The position numbers and the translations under genes were made by a program. A stretch of 18,382 bases of DNA from assembly GCA_041484525.1 (NCBI GenBank), contig JBGPHT010000155.1, forward strand, positions 1-18,382. The letters are read 5' to 3'. Within the stretch, counting starts at the first letter, position 1; the number at the start of each line of letters is the position of its first letter. Under the pieces are notes generated by a model. It did no database searches. It saw only the letters and a list, made by a program, of their open reading frames with translations, and had not been told where the DNA came from. This document shows, one piece after another, positions 15,282-18,382 of this stretch. The DNA comes from JBGPHT01 sp041484525 (lineage in GTDB: Bacteria; Acidobacteriota; Terriglobia; Bryobacterales; Bryobacteraceae).

Positions 15282-15325
15282 TCGGGCCGCCGAGATTTGA
15301 ACTCGGGACCTCTTGCACCCCAAAC
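15282..15325 (-). tRNA. 3' half of tRNA-Pro(GGG), truncated; possible att site
   Basis: On the minus strand the anticodon loop TTGGGGT (anticodon GGG, U33 and G37 in place), the 3' anticodon stem GCAAG, variable loop AGGTC, T-arm CCGAGTTCAAATCTCGG and 3' acceptor strand CGGCCCG with discriminator A are all intact. No CCA is encoded. The 5' side is missing: the bases before the loop cannot pair with GCAAG, and no D-arm is present. It is therefore not a functional tRNA gene. A block from the anticodon loop to the 3' end is the usual identity segment (attL/attR core) of elements that integrate into tRNA genes. Confidence 0.7.
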
Positions 15326-15362
15326 CAAAGACTGGGCAAAGCAGAATGCAGTTGGTGGCGGC

Positions 15363-15432
15363 CTGTTGAAAGCTGTGGAACTCTGTGGAACTCTGTGGAA
15401 CTCTGTGGAACTCTGTTGAACCCTGGGTAACC
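15363..15432. repeat. 10-bp tandem repeat array
   Basis: Four perfect copies of CTGTGGAACT (15373-15412) are flanked by degenerate units (CTGTTGAAAG before; CTGTTGAACC and CTGGGTAACC after), seven units in all. The period of one helical turn places every copy on the same DNA face. The reverse strand repeats the TCCACA core of a DnaA box, but the rest of the box does not match. It may be a microsatellite-like expansion or a protein-binding array. Confidence 0.8.
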
Positions 15433-15599
15433 CTGCAGCTACAAGATTATTTACACTTCAGGAATTAAGAGTCTCTTACCTTAATTGCCCCGGCCTCTTT
15501 TGACGTGATTGAAACGAATGATTGAACGTGTTCCGACGCAAGATGGTCCTGTACAAACAAGCTCTTATGGGGTACTGCTCCGCCGACGCCGTGCGCGGA

Positions 15600-17170
15600 T
15601 CAATTCTCGATCGGCAAGGACTCGCCCGGCTTCCGCGAAGCCAGACGAATGCGGCGGCCGGAACCCAAATTCTCGTCGGATCGGAATACGTACGCCATTT
15701 CCTGCCGAAATTTTTCTTCCGAAACCACGGCTCCCAGGGCATCCTCGGGACTGATGACCGTTACCGGCCGGGGATACACGGCCAGCAGCAAATCCCCCGT
15801 GTCGTATTTTCGCAGGACGTCCGGGATCACAACCTCCGAGACATTGCGATGGACCGGCTGCTCCACGATCGTCCGGTAAGACGTCAGTGTATTTTCCAAA
15901 ACTATGCGGGCAATTCGCGGGTCGAGAACTGCCGCGTGCAGCAGCACCATACCTGACGGGCCACTGCCGTACCCCGTAATCGCGGAGCGCTCCACATCCG
16001 GCCGCGCCGACAGCCAGTCCATCGCGCGTGTCGCGTCATCCGTCCGCAAGCCGATGATGGTTCTGCCGACGAGGAACGCGCGCAGCGAAAGCAGATTGTA
16101 AATCCCGAGATACGGCGACTTGATGCTTTCCGTGCCGGCGGGCGTCGGCCGCGGTTCCAGCAGCATGACGATGCGGCCCGCTGAGGCCAACCGATCCACA
16201 TCGCCGCCCGCCTTGGCGAGCGTTTCCCTTGGTTGAGAGTCCATCATGAGGACCGCCGGCTTCACGCCCGGAGCATCCGGAACGGCGACGAGTCCCGAAA
16301 GCTCCGTCTCCCCGTCACTTCGCAGGGAGATAGTTTCTACGCGATAGCCCCTGCGCGTTGTTCCGTGGCTATCACGGCGACCGCGGGGGGCTTCCCACCC
16401 GGCTGCACGGCCGCACCAGTCAAGCTCCGGATGTCCTGGCGCAAGCGTGTTTGCAACCGCTCCAGGCCGGTTTTTCCTGCGATGGTCTTCTGCGGAGCAA
16501 GCAGAGCTTCGGCGCGCCTGCGGTTTAGCGAGTACCCCGTCTCTCCGCCAAGCGAAGTCGAGACTTGGCCTGTCGGCGTGCACTGCAGATCCTCGCGGCG
16601 TTCGAGCCGCAGAGGCATAAAGGACGGCTCGACGGAACTGCCCTTGAGGAACTTCGTGAAGAACCCTAGAATGGCGGGCGAGATCGGCCCCAGATTGCCA
16701 TGCCCGCCGGGGCCGGTGATCCAGTGAATCCGATCGTCACCGCCATAGACCGCGTAGATGCGCTTGGCTTCTTCGAAAGTCTGGCGAGCGCCTTCGAACG
16801 GGAATATGTCGTTGGTGGTGGAGACGATCGCGTACGGCTTCGGCGCAAACACTTCGACCCAGTCGGCCAGATCCAGTCCCTGCTCGATGAAGCGGGGGAT
16901 GCTCTGCTCGGCGTCCTGGACGCCTGTCGGAGCGGCAAGCAACTCCTGGAACGATGTGATGTAACAGGCGCTGGCTGCCACCTTGACGCGATCGTCGAGG
17001 GCCGCGAAGTATGCCGTCGCGGTGCCGCCGCCGGAACAACCGAAAGCGCCGATACGGGCGCCATCGACGTCCTTTCGGCTGGTCAGGTAATCGACGCCGC
17101 GCATGGCGTCATTCACCATGTAACGGGCGAGGTCGTCGCCGTGGAGACTAGTCGCAGTGGCGTCTGACAG
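15600..17170 (-). pseudogene. Tandem-domain alpha/beta-hydrolase (esterase-like), 5'-truncated and frameshifted
   Basis: Two adjoining frames together give one hydrolase. The upstream frame carries GDDLARYMVNDAMRGVDYL, the nucleophile elbow GAFGCSGGG, STTNDIFPFEG (acid) and GPGGHG (histidine), a complete first-domain triad. The downstream frame, from RGYRVETISLRSDGE, is a second hydrolase domain in which the elbow reads GYGSGPSG, so the expected Ser position is Gly. The frames join at a CCCC run (16348-16351, GGGG on the coding strand), where restoring one G gives a continuous protein. The expected N-terminal region and signal peptide are absent; sequence before about 17170 is not hydrolase-like. 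It may have been a secreted polysaccharide or xylan esterase. The internal shift could also be a sequencing error, but the missing 5' end is independent evidence of decay. Confidence 0.7.
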
Positions 17171-17361
17171 ATGCGGCGAAATCCGCCGCCCTCGCCGGCG
17201 CCCCTGCGGTTGCGCGCCAGTCCGTTCACCTGGGGTCACACTGGCCCGGCAGGTAGCCTTCCGCTCGAGGGGATGGTCAGGCGGCAGGATCTCAGCACGT
17301 TCGCCGCCGCTGTTTTGATCGGGTTTGCGCCCGTAGAATGAAAACTGCTTAGGACCAACCA

Positions 17362-18213
17362 ATGCGAAGAGAACTCGGCATCGTCATCGCGGCGCTGTCT
17401 GTATCGCCTTCTGCGGTGGCGCAGCCGTCATCCGGGAACCCATCGGCTCCGGTGCGCATCATCCTTGTCGGCGACTCGACGGTGGCTCCGAAGAACGGGT
17501 GGGGCCCCGGTTTCTGCGCTGATGTGACACCGCGAGTCACGTGTCTAAACCTGGCCAAGAATGGTCGTAGTTCGAGCAGCTATCGGGCTGAGGGCTCCTG
17601 GGCAAGCGTGATGGACGAGTTGAATCACAACTCCGATTTCACCGCGACCTATGTTTTGATCCAGTTCGGACACAACGATCAACCCGGGAAGCCTGGCCGC
17701 TCCACCGATCTCGCGACCGAGTTCCCGATGAACATGCGCAACTATGCAAGGGAAGTGAGAGCCGCGGGCGCGAAGCCGGTATTGGTCACTCCGCTTACGC
17801 GCCGCATGTTCGAAAACGGAAGGGTCAAGAATGACCTGGCAGCCTGGGGCGAGGCCACGAAGAGGGTAGCCGGGGAGGAACGGATAGCCGTCCTCGACCT
17901 CAACTACGACAGCGTGACTGCCGTGCAAAAGATGGGGCCCGTGGAAGCCAACACGCTGGCGATGGCTCCGCCGCCTGCGGCAGTTGCAAAGAGCGCGGCG
18001 AGCGGCAATTCTCCGCCAGCCCCCAAACCGCCAGCACCCGTTCTCCCCTCGGCGGGATCGCAGGCGAACAATGTCGTGGAACCCAAAGTCGATCCCACCG
18101 CTCTGTTTGACTATACCCATCTGGGTGAAAAGGGCTCCGCGCTATTTGGTCGCATGGTGGCCGACGAGCTGATCCGGGCCGTCCCCGATCTGAGTCCGTA
18201 CATTAAGCCCTGA
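17362..18213 (+). CDS. Secreted SGNH/GDSL esterase, rhamnogalacturonan acetylesterase-like
   Basis: A 283-residue exported hydrolase with a signal peptide ending at about residue 20 (SPSAVA-Q). The SGNH blocks are complete: GDST with nucleophile S39, NGRSS with the oxyanion Gly G68, GHND with N105, and D250-Y-T-H253. The GDST/GHND/DYTHL forms are typical of rhamnogalacturonan acetylesterases, which deacetylate pectin side regions outside the cell. A Pro/Ala-rich stretch (about 198-242) is inserted before the catalytic DxxH block, where the family usually has a short connection. The ATG at 17362 has AGGA about 8 bases upstream. It is transcribed away from the hydrolase relic and stands alone in the window. 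Substrate is inferred from family only. Confidence 0.88.
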   Translation: MRRELGIVIAALSVSPSAVAQPSSGNPSAPVRIILVGDSTVAPKNGWGPGFCADVTPRVTCLNLAKNGRSSSSYRAEGSWASVMDELNHNSDFTATYVLIQFGHNDQPGKPGRSTDLATEFPMNMRNYAREVRAAGAKPVLVTPLTRRMFENGRVKNDLAAWGEATKRVAGEERIAVLDLNYDSVTAVQKMGPVEANTLAMAPPPAAVAKSAASGNSPPAPKPPAPVLPSAGSQANNVVEPKVDPTALFDYTHLGEKGSALFGRMVADELIRAVPDLSPYIKP

Positions 18214-18382
18214 CGAACCTTCGTCGCGCGCCGCCAAAGTGTAGCTACTTTCCCACTTAAAATTCGGCACGCAAGCCCCTTGTTTTCATAGGTGCGGTGC
18301 GGGGCTGGTTGCTGAGTCGACCGGTGCCCTCTTCACGGGAGACCGCGGCGGCCCGTTTCCGGCGGCATCGCAGTCATTAGAA

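Larger units (their letters stand above)
14914..15599. other. Intergenic recombination scar
   Basis: These 686 bases hold no convincing protein gene. They contain, in order, a long imperfect hairpin, a tandem 11-bp direct repeat, the 3' half of a tRNA-Pro, and a 10-bp tandem array, before the 3' end of a hydrolase pseudogene. The grouping of att-like and repeat elements fits a site where an integrated element was lost or decayed. An open frame across the tRNA fragment (GPPRFELGTSCTP…) is the well-known artefact of translating tRNA 3' ends and is not a gene. Confidence 0.5.

Noticed and set aside
15345..15373. Possible 5' half of the tRNA-Pro, since CAGGCCG can nearly pair with the acceptor 3' strand
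   Set aside because: Six of seven pairs form, but no D-arm or anticodon 5' stem lies between and the total length would be too great.
15179..15430. Plus-strand frame containing GPPRFELGTSCTP
   Set aside because: This is the familiar artefact of translating the complement of a tRNA 3' end and then the 10-bp repeats.
18214..18382. Possible insertion-sequence end (GTGTAGCTACTTTCCCAC and following)
   Set aside because: It has a vague resemblance to IS21-type ends, but no second inverted repeat, target duplication or transposase is within the window.
1..18382. CRISPR array, rRNA or defence system
   Set aside because: The only regular array is the 10-bp tandem repeat without spacers; no rRNA segments or defence-type genes were recognised.

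Overview
The window looks like chromosomal DNA of a GC-rich, soil-type Acidobacteriota, probably of the Bryobacteraceae/Solibacter type. The reasons are an Oar-like TonB-dependent receptor with an N-terminal carboxypeptidase-regulatory domain, a rhamnogalacturonan-acetylesterase-like SGNH enzyme, and a tandem-domain alpha/beta-hydrolase relic, all types common in that group. This placement is inference; no rRNA or other phylogenetic marker is present.

Region 1 (1-9213, minus strand) is a tightly coupled nitrate-assimilation operon. In transcription order it encodes CobA (uroporphyrinogen-III methyltransferase, for the siroheme that NirB needs), a four-cluster ferredoxin fused to a DmsC-like membrane anchor, NasA (molybdopterin nitrate reductase), NirB and NirD (NAD(P)H nitrite reductase), NarK (nitrate/nitrite transporter) and an outer-membrane porin of the alginate-export type that runs off the left edge. 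Four successive junctions are 4-bp start/stop overlaps. The most distinctive feature is the ferredoxin-DmsC fusion. It implies that cytoplasmic NasA may be fed from membrane quinol rather than from a soluble NADH or ferredoxin partner. The leader (9214-9400) carries inverted repeats and one hairpin with an ANTAR-type hexaloop.

Region 2 (about 9400-10323) is sparse. It holds no convincing large gene, a frameshifted remnant of a ParB-like-domain protein (9664-9815), and a 51-residue membrane protein with an excellent ribosome binding site and a leader hairpin (9917-10072).

Region 3 (10324-14913, minus strand) is a probable surface/periplasm operon: a secreted beta-propeller protein, a secreted PepSY-like protein with two repeats, a possible 25-residue coupled peptide, and a large TonB-dependent receptor.

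Region 4 (14914-17361) looks like a recombination scar. It contains a long imperfect hairpin, a tandem 11-bp direct repeat, the 3' half of a tRNA-Pro(GGG), a 10-bp tandem array, and a hydrolase pseudogene that has lost its 5' end and carries a one-base frameshift.

Region 5 (17362-18213, plus strand) is a secreted SGNH/GDSL esterase with an unusual Pro/Ala-rich insert. The remaining 169 bases show no recognisable gene.
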